DNA from: Akkermansia sp.
GTDB taxonomy: Bacteria > Verrucomicrobiota > Verrucomicrobiia > Verrucomicrobiales > Akkermansiaceae
Reading direction: 5' to 3'
DNA: 35,368 bases
Assembly (NCBI GenBank): GCA_030535875.1
Contig: JAUNRC010000015.1
Location: 1 to 35,368, forward strand
In this document: positions 7,942-15,259 of the stretch, piece by piece
How positions within the stretch are numbered: position 1 is the stretch's first letter
Layout of the letters: the number at the start of each line of letters is the position of its first letter
Translations under genes and position numbers: made by a program
Notes under the pieces: model-generated
Told to the model about the DNA's origin: nothing
Databases searched by the model: none
The model's input: only the letters and a program-made list of their open reading frames with translations

Positions 7942-8898
7942 ATGCAATATCTTCTTTCCATATCGAATTGGCTTTCTTCCCGCACGGCTCCTTTCATTAT
8001 TGCGGTTGCAGCCATGACCTTTGTTTGGCCCGCAGTCTTTGAGTGGGTGAGGGGAGATGTGCAAACCTGTATATTGGGTTTCATCATGCTTACCATGGGA
8101 ATGACCCTTACAACCGAGGATTTTCGCATATTGGCCCGGCGACCGTTGGATATTTTCATAGGGGCTGTCGCTCAATATTCCATCATGCCCTTACTTGCCT
8201 TTTCGTTGGTGTATTTATTTGAGTTGCCCGAAGGAATCGCGGCGGGTTTGATTTTGGTGGGTTGCAGTCCCGGCGGTGTGTCGAGCAACATCATGAGTTT
8301 GTTGTGCCGGGGTGATGTGGCTTATTCCGTGGGAATGACGACGGCCTCGACTTTGCTGGCTCCGGTGATGACTCCCCTGCTTGTGCTTTGGTTGGCCGGT
8401 GAGAGCATTGATGTCGACGCCGTGGGGCTTTTCCGCAGCATTTTGTTAGTCACGCTGCTGCCGGTGGGAATCGGTACCCTTTGCAACCGCGTGTTCGGTA
8501 AGAGCTCGGGATTTCGGACAGCCTGTGCGCTCATGCCCGGATTGGCCGTGCTGGGCTTGGCCTGCATTGTCGGCGGCGTGACCTCAGCCCACGGGGGGAA
8601 GTTCTTTGAGAGCGGCGCGCTTATTTTCTTTTGCATTTTCCTGCATAATGGATTTGGCTATCTTCTGGGCTACCTTGTCGGCCTGTTAACTCGGATGTCG
8701 CAAGCTAAGCGGCGCACCTTGTCCATTGAAGTCGGCATGCAGAATGCCGGCTTGGCCACGGTGCTGGCCGGTCGTCATTTTCCCTTATTACCCGAGGCTG
8801 CGATTGCTGCTGCCATTTCCTGTGTATGGCATTCTATTTCCGGTACCCTGATTGCAGCATTCTTTGCGTTGCTCGATAAGCGCAAGCCCACGAGATAA
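7942..8898 (+). CDS. Bile acid:sodium symporter family (BASS) transporter
   Basis: This is an inner-membrane secondary transporter of the BASS superfamily, which couples sodium to uptake of organic anions such as bile acids, pantothenate or 2-oxo acids; the substrate here is unknown. About nine or ten hydrophobic segments span the 318 residues. Family motifs include GFIMLTMGMTLT near residues 47-58, the substrate/sodium region VGCSPGGVSSNIMSLL, and SIEVGMQNAGLATVLA in the second half. The ATG at 7942 is preferred; the frame opens with a TTG two codons earlier. A possible promoter (TTTTCA 7859-7864, TATAAA 7883-7888) lies upstream of the hairpin, which would place that hairpin in the leader. 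It is convergent with the POT gene. Confidence 0.9.
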   Translation: MQYLLSISNWLSSRTAPFIIAVAAMTFVWPAVFEWVRGDVQTCILGFIMLTMGMTLTTEDFRILARRPLDIFIGAVAQYSIMPLLAFSLVYLFELPEGIAAGLILVGCSPGGVSSNIMSLLCRGDVAYSVGMTTASTLLAPVMTPLLVLWLAGESIDVDAVGLFRSILLVTLLPVGIGTLCNRVFGKSSGFRTACALMPGLAVLGLACIVGGVTSAHGGKFFESGALIFFCIFLHNGFGYLLGYLVGLLTRMSQAKRRTLSIEVGMQNAGLATVLAGRHFPLLPEAAIAAAISCVWHSISGTLIAAFFALLDKRKPTR

Positions 8899-8904
8899 AA
8901 TAAG

Positions 8905-8938
8905 GAAAAACCGCAGCTCCTGAGCAGGAACTGCGGTT
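8905..8938 (-). terminator. Intrinsic terminator of the ppiD-like/POT operon
   Basis: On the minus strand an 8-bp stem (AACCGCAG/CTGCGGTT) continues with three more pairs after one mismatch, with a 6-base loop, and is followed by TTTTTCCTTATTTT. It is about 30 bases after the POT stop codon and only about 10 bases after the convergent BASS gene, so it may serve both. Confidence 0.82.
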
Positions 8939-8966
8939 GATAAAATTGAGACGAATGGCAGAGTGT

Positions 8967-10592
8967 TTACTCTGCACGGAATCCCGGTCGGGTGGTCACG
9001 AAGATGAAGATGAGACCGATGACCACGCTGAGCGCTCCGTATATCATAAAGGTGCTTGTGGAGGCCGGGTCGCTTACAATGCTTGTCAGGTAGATGACGA
9101 GGAAGTTACCCAGAGTGCTGGTGAGGAACCAGAAGCTCGAGACGATGCTCTTGAGCTTGTCGCCTGCTGCGGTGTAGGCATATTCCAGACCGGTGGTGCT
9201 CACAAGGATTTCCGCCACGGTGATGACGAAGTAGGGGATAATTTGCCAAAGGATGCTGAGCTGCTCGCCGGAGTCGAGGCGGGTTTGCAGCCAAGCGACA
9301 ATGGCGTAAGCGCCGCCGGCCAGTACGATGCCGATTCCCATACGCTTGAGCGGTTGGCTCCATTTGCCGATATAGGGGTAGACCAGCAGGGTGACGATGG
9401 GAACAAGCGTCATCACAAAGGCCGGATTGATGCTCTGCATTTCCTCCGCGCCGAAGAAGAAGTTAATGCCGAAGAGTGAGAAGCGGATTTCCTCCATGGT
9501 GCGTCCTTGCAGAATCCAGCTTGTGGAGGTTTGGTCAAACAAACTCCAGAACGGGATAATCAGCAGGAATACCGTGAGCACGCGCAGCATGTTACGGGCC
9601 TCCTTGCGCTGTTCATCGCTGAAAAGTTGTTCCGTGACCTCGCGCTTATTGAAAATCATGCTGCCGGTGGTGCCGAAGAAGTTCTGCATGCCGAAGGTTG
9701 CCGCTGCCTTTAATCCGGCCAGAATGAGCGCGGCAACATAGAGGAGCAGGGCAATAAGTCCGCAGAATCCGGCAGCGGTTTCGCCGGCTCCGCTGAGTGC
9801 GGCAAGCTGTGTCGCTCCGTCTTTGGCGCAAACGGCAAGCGCTACGACAATCGGGGCGATGACGATGAAGGCCGCTATCTGAATGGCAGTGGTGGTGGCT
9901 TTGCTGACGGCCTCGCCTCCATAGCGCGCGCAGGCCTCTTTCGCTCCGCGGAATACTCGGCACAACAGCGCCGGCAGGAACTCAGGCTGAGCCGGTGCCT
10001 TGTGCAGGTACTGCTTGCGGCCGCACCAGAACACCAAGGTGGCCAAGGCCATGAAGATGCCCGGTATGGCGAATGCCCAACTGTACCCCCAGTTTTTATG
10101 TACCCAAGGGATGACAAGGAAGGAGAAGAAGGAGCCGAAGTTGATGGACCAGTAGAAGGCCGCATAGACGCGGGTCATGGTCTTGCTGTCAAAGCCGCCT
10201 ACCTGATCACCGACGAAGGCGGACACGCAGGGCTTGATGCCGCCCGCGCCCAGCGCAATGATGAACAGGCCGCTCATCAATATCATGCGCTTTATTTCGA
10301 TGCTTTGCGTCAGGTCGGCCGTCGCCAGTACACCGTGACCCAAGCAGTAGAAAAGCGAGACGTAAAGAATGGTGCGGTAGCGCCCCAGAAATCGGTCTGC
10401 AATCCAAGCTCCGAGCAGGGGGAGAATGTAGATGAGCGCATTGAAAAGGTGGGCTACCTCCATGGCGGCGCTCTCGCTCATGGCGAGAGCGTTGACCATG
10501 TAGAGCACCAGAATGCTCTTCATGCCATAGAAGCTGAAGCGCTCGCAGGCTTCGTTACCGACAATGTACTTGGTCTGCGGGGGAAAAGCCAT
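8967..10592 (-). CDS. Proton-dependent oligopeptide transporter (POT/PTR2 family)
   Basis: POT transporters import di- and tripeptides with protons across the inner membrane. The N-terminal signature is clear: GNEACERFSFYGMKSILVLY (about residues 12-31), containing the ExxERF proton-coupling motif. The family-typical GGIKPCVSAFVGDQ and FYWSINFGSF follow. The 541-residue protein has about 14 hydrophobic segments, including the extra pair between the two six-helix bundles found in bacterial members. The region around SLFDQTSTSWILQGRTM is also characteristic. The start leads directly into the conserved motif. The gene follows the PpiD-like gene by 14 bases and ends at a good terminator, suggesting one operon. 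Specificity cannot be read from the sequence. Confidence 0.95.
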   Translation of the reverse strand: MAFPPQTKYIVGNEACERFSFYGMKSILVLYMVNALAMSESAAMEVAHLFNALIYILPLLGAWIADRFLGRYRTILYVSLFYCLGHGVLATADLTQSIEIKRMILMSGLFIIALGAGGIKPCVSAFVGDQVGGFDSKTMTRVYAAFYWSINFGSFFSFLVIPWVHKNWGYSWAFAIPGIFMALATLVFWCGRKQYLHKAPAQPEFLPALLCRVFRGAKEACARYGGEAVSKATTTAIQIAAFIVIAPIVVALAVCAKDGATQLAALSGAGETAAGFCGLIALLLYVAALILAGLKAAATFGMQNFFGTTGSMIFNKREVTEQLFSDEQRKEARNMLRVLTVFLLIIPFWSLFDQTSTSWILQGRTMEEIRFSLFGINFFFGAEEMQSINPAFVMTLVPIVTLLVYPYIGKWSQPLKRMGIGIVLAGGAYAIVAWLQTRLDSGEQLSILWQIIPYFVITVAEILVSTTGLEYAYTAAGDKLKSIVSSFWFLTSTLGNFLVIYLTSIVSDPASTSTFMIYGALSVVIGLIFIFVTTRPGFRAE

Positions 10593-10606
10593 TATTCGTT
10601 CCCGGT

Positions 10607-12367
10607 TTATTTGGCGTGGGTCTGAACGTGCTCACCCAGCATGACCTTGTAGCGGGTATAGGCCGTGTTGAGCCAATCGAGCATGAGCTGGTTGGAGAGG
10701 CGGGCGTTGCTCATGGGGATTTGGTACATGAGCTTAGCCATGGTGTACTGCTGGTCGGCGGGGACTGTACGACCTGTCACCATGCTGATGCGTGCGCCGG
10801 TAGCCTCGATGGCCTGCGGGCAGAGCTTGTTGGCAGGGGTGGTCAGGAGGTCCTGAACGGTCACGCCTTCGGGCAAATCGGCATTGAAGTTCAGTTCGCA
10901 GGGACCGAAGTCACTCACAACCGCTCCGGCTGCGGCGGCCTTGGCAAAGACTGCATCTGAGCCTTCGCCGGCTGCCACGGCATCGCTCATTTCCTTATAG
11001 AGCTTCTCGGCGGCGATGTTGAGAGCGTTGTCAGCACGCTCGGTATTGAGGTCGCTGAGTGCTTTTTCGCGTGCCTGTTCAAAGGGAAGAACAGCGGGAG
11101 CTTCGACGGCCTCGACCTTGATGAGCAGGAGCTTGTTGTCGTCCGTCAGGAAGAAGCCGCGCATTTGCTGAATGGTGGAAAGCTTGTCGCTGTTGTTGTT
11201 CTTAACCGCTTCCTCGTAGGCGGCAAGAGTGGTGGCGCACTCAATTTCGTTGAAGGCAATTTCAGCCAGTGAGGTGCGCTTGCCGTTGTGGTCAACTTCG
11301 GCACGAAGCTCAGCCGGAACCTGAGCCAAAGTGCTCAGCGGCAGGGTGATGTGGGTGCTGCCGTCAGCACTCTTGTAGGTGAACTCGGCGTTCTCGGGGT
11401 TGGCGGCTGCATTTTCGAGTATGGTATCGATGCCGGCACCGTTGGCCATGGAGAGGTCCTGCATGATGATATCGGCCGTGTTCATCAGGGCATCCGTTGT
11501 AACGTCCTTGCCGGGGGTAAGGGTATAGAGGGAAACGATTCGGCGCTGCTCGCTCTTGTAGTTATCCTTGTGGGCCTCCCACCAAGTCTTGAGCTCTTCT
11601 TCAGTCGGGGCGGCAGGGGCGGGGACTTTATCCGTTGCCAGCCATGCGGTCTTGCCGCTTACGCTCTGGTTGCTTGCGTCGACGATTTCGCTCTGCACTT
11701 TGCTGTTGTGAACGACTCCTTCGGTGATGAGTGCCCCGATGGTCTCCCATGCGATGATGTCGGAAATGACGCTGCGGAATGCCTGTTCCATGGGGTTGTT
11801 GGCCACACCGTCATACCAGCCGGTCATGTTCTGGTAGAGTTTCCGGTCGAAGCCGCCGTCTGCATTGATGAAAGCGGGCATGCCTTTGATGAAGTTGTCA
11901 ATCTGCTCCTTGGAGGGAATGATGCCCAGAGCGGCGGCCTCCTCATGCAGAACGGCGCGGTTGATGGCGATGTTCTCTTCGCTGCGGGTGCAGGGACCAT
12001 AGCTCCAGGCCTGAAGGATGTACTGCAGACGACCCATTGAGGCCTCTACTTCAGCGTGCTCCTGAATCCAGGCGGACATGGCGGCTTCCTCATCGGCGCT
12101 GAGTTTTTCGTCATCATTGGCATCGAAGCGTTCGCGCATCTTCGTGACCATGGAGGAGTAGAGATTCTGGATAACTCCCTGGCCATTTTCGCCGAGGCTG
12201 TAGACGTCTTGTACGTTATAGTTGGTACCGTTCACTTGGATGTGATAGTCGCGCGAGAAGGCGCTGCCCTGATTGCCGTAGTCCATCATGAGCAGACCGG
12301 CGCCGATGGCGATGATGACGATGAGTACCAGCAGTGAGTTTTTGCGGATGAATTCGAGGAAGGTCAT
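10607..12367 (-). CDS. PpiD/SurA-like membrane-anchored periplasmic protein
   Basis: The protein begins with a short cytoplasmic stretch (MTFLEFIRKNS), one hydrophobic anchor (about residues 12-28) and a long periplasmic part, the layout of PpiD chaperones that assist outer-membrane protein folding at the Sec exit. A SurA_N-like segment (INRAVLHEEAAALGIIPSKE to FDRKLYQNMTGW) supports this. I do not see an intact PpiC-type prolyl isomerase signature, so it may be a chaperone without isomerase activity. Residues 82-94 (DANDDEKLSADEE) fit an EF-hand calcium loop. From this ATG the length is 586 residues. An ATG at 12397 adds ten residues and lies in the loop of a GC-rich hairpin; the choice is open. 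It appears co-transcribed with the POT gene. Confidence 0.75.
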   Translation of the reverse strand: MTFLEFIRKNSLLVLIVIIAIGAGLLMMDYGNQGSAFSRDYHIQVNGTNYNVQDVYSLGENGQGVIQNLYSSMVTKMRERFDANDDEKLSADEEAAMSAWIQEHAEVEASMGRLQYILQAWSYGPCTRSEENIAINRAVLHEEAAALGIIPSKEQIDNFIKGMPAFINADGGFDRKLYQNMTGWYDGVANNPMEQAFRSVISDIIAWETIGALITEGVVHNSKVQSEIVDASNQSVSGKTAWLATDKVPAPAAPTEEELKTWWEAHKDNYKSEQRRIVSLYTLTPGKDVTTDALMNTADIIMQDLSMANGAGIDTILENAAANPENAEFTYKSADGSTHITLPLSTLAQVPAELRAEVDHNGKRTSLAEIAFNEIECATTLAAYEEAVKNNNSDKLSTIQQMRGFFLTDDNKLLLIKVEAVEAPAVLPFEQAREKALSDLNTERADNALNIAAEKLYKEMSDAVAAGEGSDAVFAKAAAAGAVVSDFGPCELNFNADLPEGVTVQDLLTTPANKLCPQAIEATGARISMVTGRTVPADQQYTMAKLMYQIPMSNARLSNQLMLDWLNTAYTRYKVMLGEHVQTHAK

Positions 12368-12414
12368 GGCCGATATATGTTTGTATTCCCCGCGCATGCG
12401 CGCGGACGTTGCGC

Positions 12415-12444
12415 ATTCTAGCGTATGGCGGTACTCTCTGGCAA
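12415..12444 (-). promoter_or_regulatory. Promoter of the ppiD-like/POT operon
   Basis: On the minus strand TTGCCA (12444-12439) is followed after 18 bp by TAGAAT (12420-12415). Transcription should begin near 12408, so the leader would contain the 6-bp GC hairpin CCGCGC/GCGCGG at 12390-12405. Confidence 0.6.
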
Positions 12445-12479
12445 GTCAATTCCGTGTCTTATGCTCCCTGAAGCCACAG

Positions 12480-12513
12480 AAAAAGGCTCCGAGGGTTAAC
12501 TCGGAGCCTTTTT
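12480..12513 (-). terminator. Intrinsic terminator of the tRNA-Lys/tRNA-Glu unit
   Basis: A perfect 9-bp stem (GGCTCCGAG/CTCGGAGCC, 6-base loop) is flanked by five A and five T residues. On the minus strand it follows tRNA-Glu by one base and ends in TTTTT. It could act in both directions, but no plus-strand gene ends here. Confidence 0.9.
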
Positions 12514-12514
12514 A

Positions 12515-12586
12515 CATCCCCACGCGGATTCGAACCGCGGTTCTATGACTGAGAATCATATGTCCTAACCCCTAGACGATGGGGAC
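12515..12586 (-). tRNA. tRNA-Glu (anticodon CTC)
   Basis: The 72-base minus-strand sequence folds into a standard cloverleaf. The acceptor pairs GTCCCCA with TGGGGAT (first pair G-T), the D arm is GTCT/GGAC, the anticodon stem TATGA/TCATA holds the loop TTCTCAG, and the T arm CGCGG/CCGCG holds TTCGAAT. The anticodon CTC reads GAG. The D-arm sequence resembles bacterial tRNA-Glu. The 3' CCA is not encoded. It lies 8 bases after tRNA-Lys in the same transcript. Confidence 0.95.
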
Positions 12587-12594
12587 TTGTGTAG

Positions 12595-12667
12595 TACGCG
12601 GACCGGGACTCGAACCCGGGACCAATAGATTAAAAGTCTACTGCTCTACCGACTGAGCTATCCGCGC
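12595..12667 (-). tRNA. tRNA-Lys (anticodon TTT)
   Basis: The 73-base minus-strand sequence folds into a standard cloverleaf. The acceptor pairs GCGCGGA with TCCGCGT (first pair G-T), the D arm is GCTC/GAGC, the anticodon stem GTAGA/TCTAT holds the loop CTTTTAA (anticodon TTT, reading AAA/AAG), and the T arm CCGGG/CCCGG holds TTCGAGT. The 3' CCA is not encoded. It is the first gene of a two-tRNA unit. Confidence 0.96.
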
Positions 12668-12693
12668 ACTGTTTACTGCAATGCAGCGCGCAC

Positions 12694-12722
12694 ATGCTAC
12701 ACGATAGCCACCGCTTAGTCAA
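12694..12722 (-). promoter_or_regulatory. Promoter of the tRNA-Lys/tRNA-Glu unit
   Basis: On the minus strand TTGACT (12722-12717) is followed after 17 bp by TAGCAT (12699-12694). Transcription would begin near 12687, about 20 bases before tRNA-Lys. The upstream A/T-rich run (12741-12750) could act as an UP element. Confidence 0.7.
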
Positions 12723-12772
12723 GCAAAATCTGTGATTATGTAAAAAAAAGATGTCTGAGCCCCCGGAAAAGT

Positions 12773-12809
12773 AACAGGCCGTACCTCCTGAAGTAAGGTA
12801 CGGCCTGTT
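12773..12809 (-). terminator. Terminator hairpin after the HU gene
   Basis: A perfect 14-bp stem (AACAGGCCGTACCT/AGGTACGGCCTGTT, 9-base loop) lies about 40 bases after the HU stop codon. The minus-strand tail (ACTTTTCC) has only a short T-run, but the stem is very stable. Confidence 0.8.
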
Positions 12810-12848
12810 GAAATGAAATGTTGAGTTCTTTATCGAATCGCGCAGAAC

Positions 12849-13157
12849 TTACTTCGTCACGACCTTGGCGGCAGCCTCCTTGAGGGTCTTGCCAACCTTG
12901 AACTTCACAACGGAGCGGGCGGGAATCGGTACGTCCTTGCCCGGATCCTTAGGATTGCGACCAATCTTGGCCTTAACCTCCTTTACGGTGAAGGTACCGA
13001 AGTTGCGAAGAACAACACGGTCGCCGTTGCCCAGAGACTCGATGATGAGGTCAACGGCCTTCTGGATAACTTCGAGGACATCATTCTGCGTAAGGTTGCT
13101 GCGGGTCTCGGCGCAGATTTTGTTAACAAGCTCTCGTTTTGTAATCGTATTAGCCAT
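12849..13157 (-). CDS. HU/IHF-family DNA-binding protein
   Basis: HU-family proteins are small dimeric nucleoid proteins that bend and compact DNA. The 102-residue sequence has the N-terminal helices (ITKRELVNKICAE, VLEVIQKAVDLI), the central GDRVVLRNFGTFTV, and the DNA-binding arm signature GRNPKDPGKDVPIPARSVV with the conserved prolines, followed by the C-terminal KFKVGKTLKE helix. Length is slightly above the usual 90 residues because of a lysine-rich tail. Whether it is HU or IHF subunit-like cannot be settled. A TATATT -10 box lies 32 bases before the start, and the divergent upstream region has A/T tracts and repeats. A 14-bp hairpin ends the transcript. Confidence 0.95.
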   Translation of the reverse strand: MANTITKRELVNKICAETRSNLTQNDVLEVIQKAVDLIIESLGNGDRVVLRNFGTFTVKEVKAKIGRNPKDPGKDVPIPARSVVKFKVGKTLKEAAAKVVTK

Positions 13158-13189
13158 AAGTTTTTTGCTTGGTTGAAGAAGCTGGAGGG

Positions 13190-13195
13190 AATATA
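13190..13195 (-). promoter_or_regulatory. Putative -10 box of the HU gene
   Basis: TATATT on the minus strand (13195-13190) lies 32 bases before the HU start, predicting a leader of about 26 bases. The hexamer 17 bp upstream (GTGCTA) is a poor -35 match. Confidence 0.45.
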
Positions 13196-13216
13196 GCGCA
13201 TTTTCTTACGTTTAGC

Positions 13217-13274
13217 ACGCAAAAAAAGCGTGTTCAGTGTTTTTTTTGCGTCAACAGTACTTAAAAAGCGTGTT
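13217..13274. repeat. A-tract inverted repeat and 12-bp direct repeat between HU and rnhC
   Basis: An 11-bp inverted repeat (ACGCAAAAAAA, 13217-13227, with TTTTTTTGCGT, 13241-13251) overlaps the first of two identical 12-bp direct repeats AAAAAGCGTGTT (13223-13234 and 13263-13274), whose starts are 40 bp apart. The block lies upstream of HU and just before the rnhC promoter. A-tracts bend DNA, so an operator or autoregulatory site is plausible but unproven. Confidence 0.55.
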
Positions 13275-13290
13275 TTAGCTCCATTTTGGG

Positions 13291-13319
13291 TTGACGAAAT
13301 GGGGGATTCGGGGCATTTT
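13291..13319 (+). promoter_or_regulatory. Putative promoter of rnhC, nearly leaderless
   Basis: TTGACG (13291-13296) is followed after 17 bp by CATTTT (13314-13319), which ends 9 bases before the ATG at 13329. The -10 match is weak (3 of 6). Confidence 0.35.
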
Positions 13320-13328
13320 AGGGACGTC

Positions 13329-14264
13329 ATGGCCAATCAACACACCATTCAGCTCAGTCCGACAGAGGCGAAAAATCTTCGCAGAAAACTTCAGGAGCGT
13401 GCCGGGTATGAGGAGAGCTCTAGGGATTATGCCGATTTTTGCTTTGAGGGGCCGCGCGTGAATGTGGCCTATTATCCGAAGAAGGGTAAGTTGTTGGTTC
13501 AGGGCACCGGAGCGGATGATTTTCTGGAGTTTGTGATGTTGGTCAACCCGAAAACCGGCTTGTCGGATGTGAGTGCTAAGCCTGTGGTGAAGGATAAGGC
13601 TCTGACCTCGTCCATGCCGGATACTTCGCCTCATTTCGGTGTGGATGAAAGCGGGAAGGGCGATTACTTCGGCCCGCTGGTGATTGCGGGTGTTTACTCG
13701 GATGAACGCACGGCGGAGGCGTTGGTAAAGCTTGGCTGCCGCGACAGTAAGGCCATTCCGGATGATAGGAAGATTGCGGCAATAGCCGCTAAGGTGATGG
13801 CTCTGCCCGGTGTGGCCTACGAGGTGGTGTGTATAGGCCCTCATCGTTATAATGAATTGTATGCAGAGTTCGGTAATCTTAATCGTTTGCTGGCATGGGG
13901 GCATGCTCGTGTGATTGCCGCCCTGCATGAAAAGGTGCCTTCCTGCCCGCGTGCGCTGAGCGATAAGTTTGCCAATGAGTGGGTGCTGAAGATGGCGCTG
14001 AAGAAGCGCAACGTGCCTGTACATCTTGACCAGCGCACGAAGGGCGAGAGCGATGTGGCTGTGGCGGCAGCCTCCATTCTGGCGCGCGCGCGTTTTGTGA
14101 AGTGGATGAGAGATGCCGCCGCTGCCAGCGGTTGCGAATTGCCCTTGGGCTGTTCGCCGCATGTGACGAAAGCTGCACGCAAGTTCGTGGCAACCCATGG
14201 TCAGGAGCGCTTGCAGGATGTCGCTAAATTGCACTTCAAGACCACGGCAAGTGTGCTGAAGTGA
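13329..14264 (+). CDS. rnhC: Ribonuclease HIII
   Basis: RNase HIII cleaves the RNA strand of RNA-DNA hybrids, acting on R-loops and primers. Residues 1 to about 85 form the N-terminal substrate-binding domain (TBP-like, DUF3378). The catalytic RNase HII/III domain begins with GVDESGKGDYFGPLVIAGVY, holding the first acidic pair (D-E) and the HIII-type GKGDYFGP stretch. Later catalytic acids are in CRDSK and in HLDQRTKGESDVAVAAASI. From this ATG the protein has 311 residues, like B. subtilis RnhC (about 313). The frame is open to a GTG at 13230, but MANQHTIQLSP fits the family start and follows a possible promoter. It is divergent from HU and ends 23 bases from a convergent gene with no hairpin between. 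Confidence 0.94.
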   Translation: MANQHTIQLSPTEAKNLRRKLQERAGYEESSRDYADFCFEGPRVNVAYYPKKGKLLVQGTGADDFLEFVMLVNPKTGLSDVSAKPVVKDKALTSSMPDTSPHFGVDESGKGDYFGPLVIAGVYSDERTAEALVKLGCRDSKAIPDDRKIAAIAAKVMALPGVAYEVVCIGPHRYNELYAEFGNLNRLLAWGHARVIAALHEKVPSCPRALSDKFANEWVLKMALKKRNVPVHLDQRTKGESDVAVAAASILARARFVKWMRDAAAASGCELPLGCSPHVTKAARKFVATHGQERLQDVAKLHFKTTASVLK

Positions 14265-14287
14265 ATGGTTTGCGCTGAGGGCTCGGG

Positions 14288-15223
14288 TTATTGCGGGCGA
14301 CTTGCTTTGAGCATGCGGAGTAGGGCTTCGGGGTCCGCAAAGAAAGTGTCTACGAAGTTTTGCGTTTCGTCAGCCTGTTCCGGGGCTAATTGAGGAATAA
14401 GCTCTTCAAAAAGTTTGCGGGCGGCTGCGATGTCGGCGGTATTTTCCGCCGTGGCCAGCGCATATTGGCAGAGTTCCTGCTGTACTGCCGGGCGGTTGGC
14501 GGGATAAGCATCGCGCAGTTGGCGCTTCAGGAGTTGCTTCATTTCGGGGCTGTTGATGATAAGGGCACTGCGCTCTTGTCGGAACTGCTCGGCCTGTTCT
14601 TCTACTGCGGCTTCGAGATGGATGTTCGTGAGCTTGTTCGGGTCGGCTGTCAGAGCCTGTTCCCGAATGTCGGTGCGGATGGCGGCAAAGGTTTTGCTCT
14701 TGGGGAAATGGTGGTAAATGTCGTTGAGCACTCGGGCTCGCGCCGTGTCTTTAAGGGTGGGAAGTTTGCGGAAATTTTCGGCATTCCGGCGTGCGTTCTC
14801 GAGCGGGACGATGGCTTCCTTTACGGATTTGACATTACCCTCAAACCCGCCCATGACTTCTCCGTTTTCATTCAGAGCCAGTATGGAGGGGTAGGAGATA
14901 ATGTTGTATCGGGCTGCAAGTGCCTCGTTTTGAGCCCGGAGTGTAGCATCTAAATTGCGGCGTCGCGGTAAATCGATTTCAAGCAATACGAATTTATCTT
15001 TCGCCCAGTCGCCGAACTCCGCCGTGTCGAGCACGGTGCGGCGCAGTAAGATGCAGGCTGAGCACCAGTCAGAGCCTGTAAAATCTGCCAGTACGAGCTT
15101 TTTCTCCGCTTCCGCCTTTTTGAGAGCGGCGGAGAAATCCGTCATCCATGTATTTTCAGCCGTCGCGGTGGCGATAAGGGCTGCTGTGCCGGTGCAGAAC
15201 AGGGCTGAGGTGGTGAAGTTCAC
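14288..15223 (-). CDS. Secreted thioredoxin-like protein with C-terminal FADPEALL module
   Basis: Residues 1-22 form a signal peptide (hydrophobic ALFCTGTAALIATATA). The thioredoxin-like domain has FTGSDWCSAC (C54 and C57), a family redox motif, followed by a cis-proline segment IISYPSILAL. A helical region follows, and the last 58 residues carry a module ending in FADPEALL (F295). The closest relative in the window is the protein at 24786-25727, which shares all these parts. A periplasmic thiol-disulfide role is inferred; the partner is unknown. The start is GTG; there is no ATG between the aguA stop and this gene, and both genes are in the same frame. It is last in the Minf_1886-aguA operon and follows aguA by 36 bases. 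Confidence 0.8.
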   Translation of the reverse strand: MNFTTSALFCTGTAALIATATAENTWMTDFSAALKKAEAEKKLVLADFTGSDWCSACILLRRTVLDTAEFGDWAKDKFVLLEIDLPRRRNLDATLRAQNEALAARYNIISYPSILALNENGEVMGGFEGNVKSVKEAIVPLENARRNAENFRKLPTLKDTARARVLNDIYHHFPKSKTFAAIRTDIREQALTADPNKLTNIHLEAAVEEQAEQFRQERSALIINSPEMKQLLKRQLRDAYPANRPAVQQELCQYALATAENTADIAAARKLFEELIPQLAPEQADETQNFVDTFFADPEALLRMLKASRPQ

Positions 15224-15259
15224 GGAGGCGCGGTTGTAAATTGCCGGTTGAGGGGACAG

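Noticed and set aside
13230..13328. N-terminal extension of RNase HIII from a GTG
   Set aside because: The added residues run through the repeat and promoter region and do not resemble the family.
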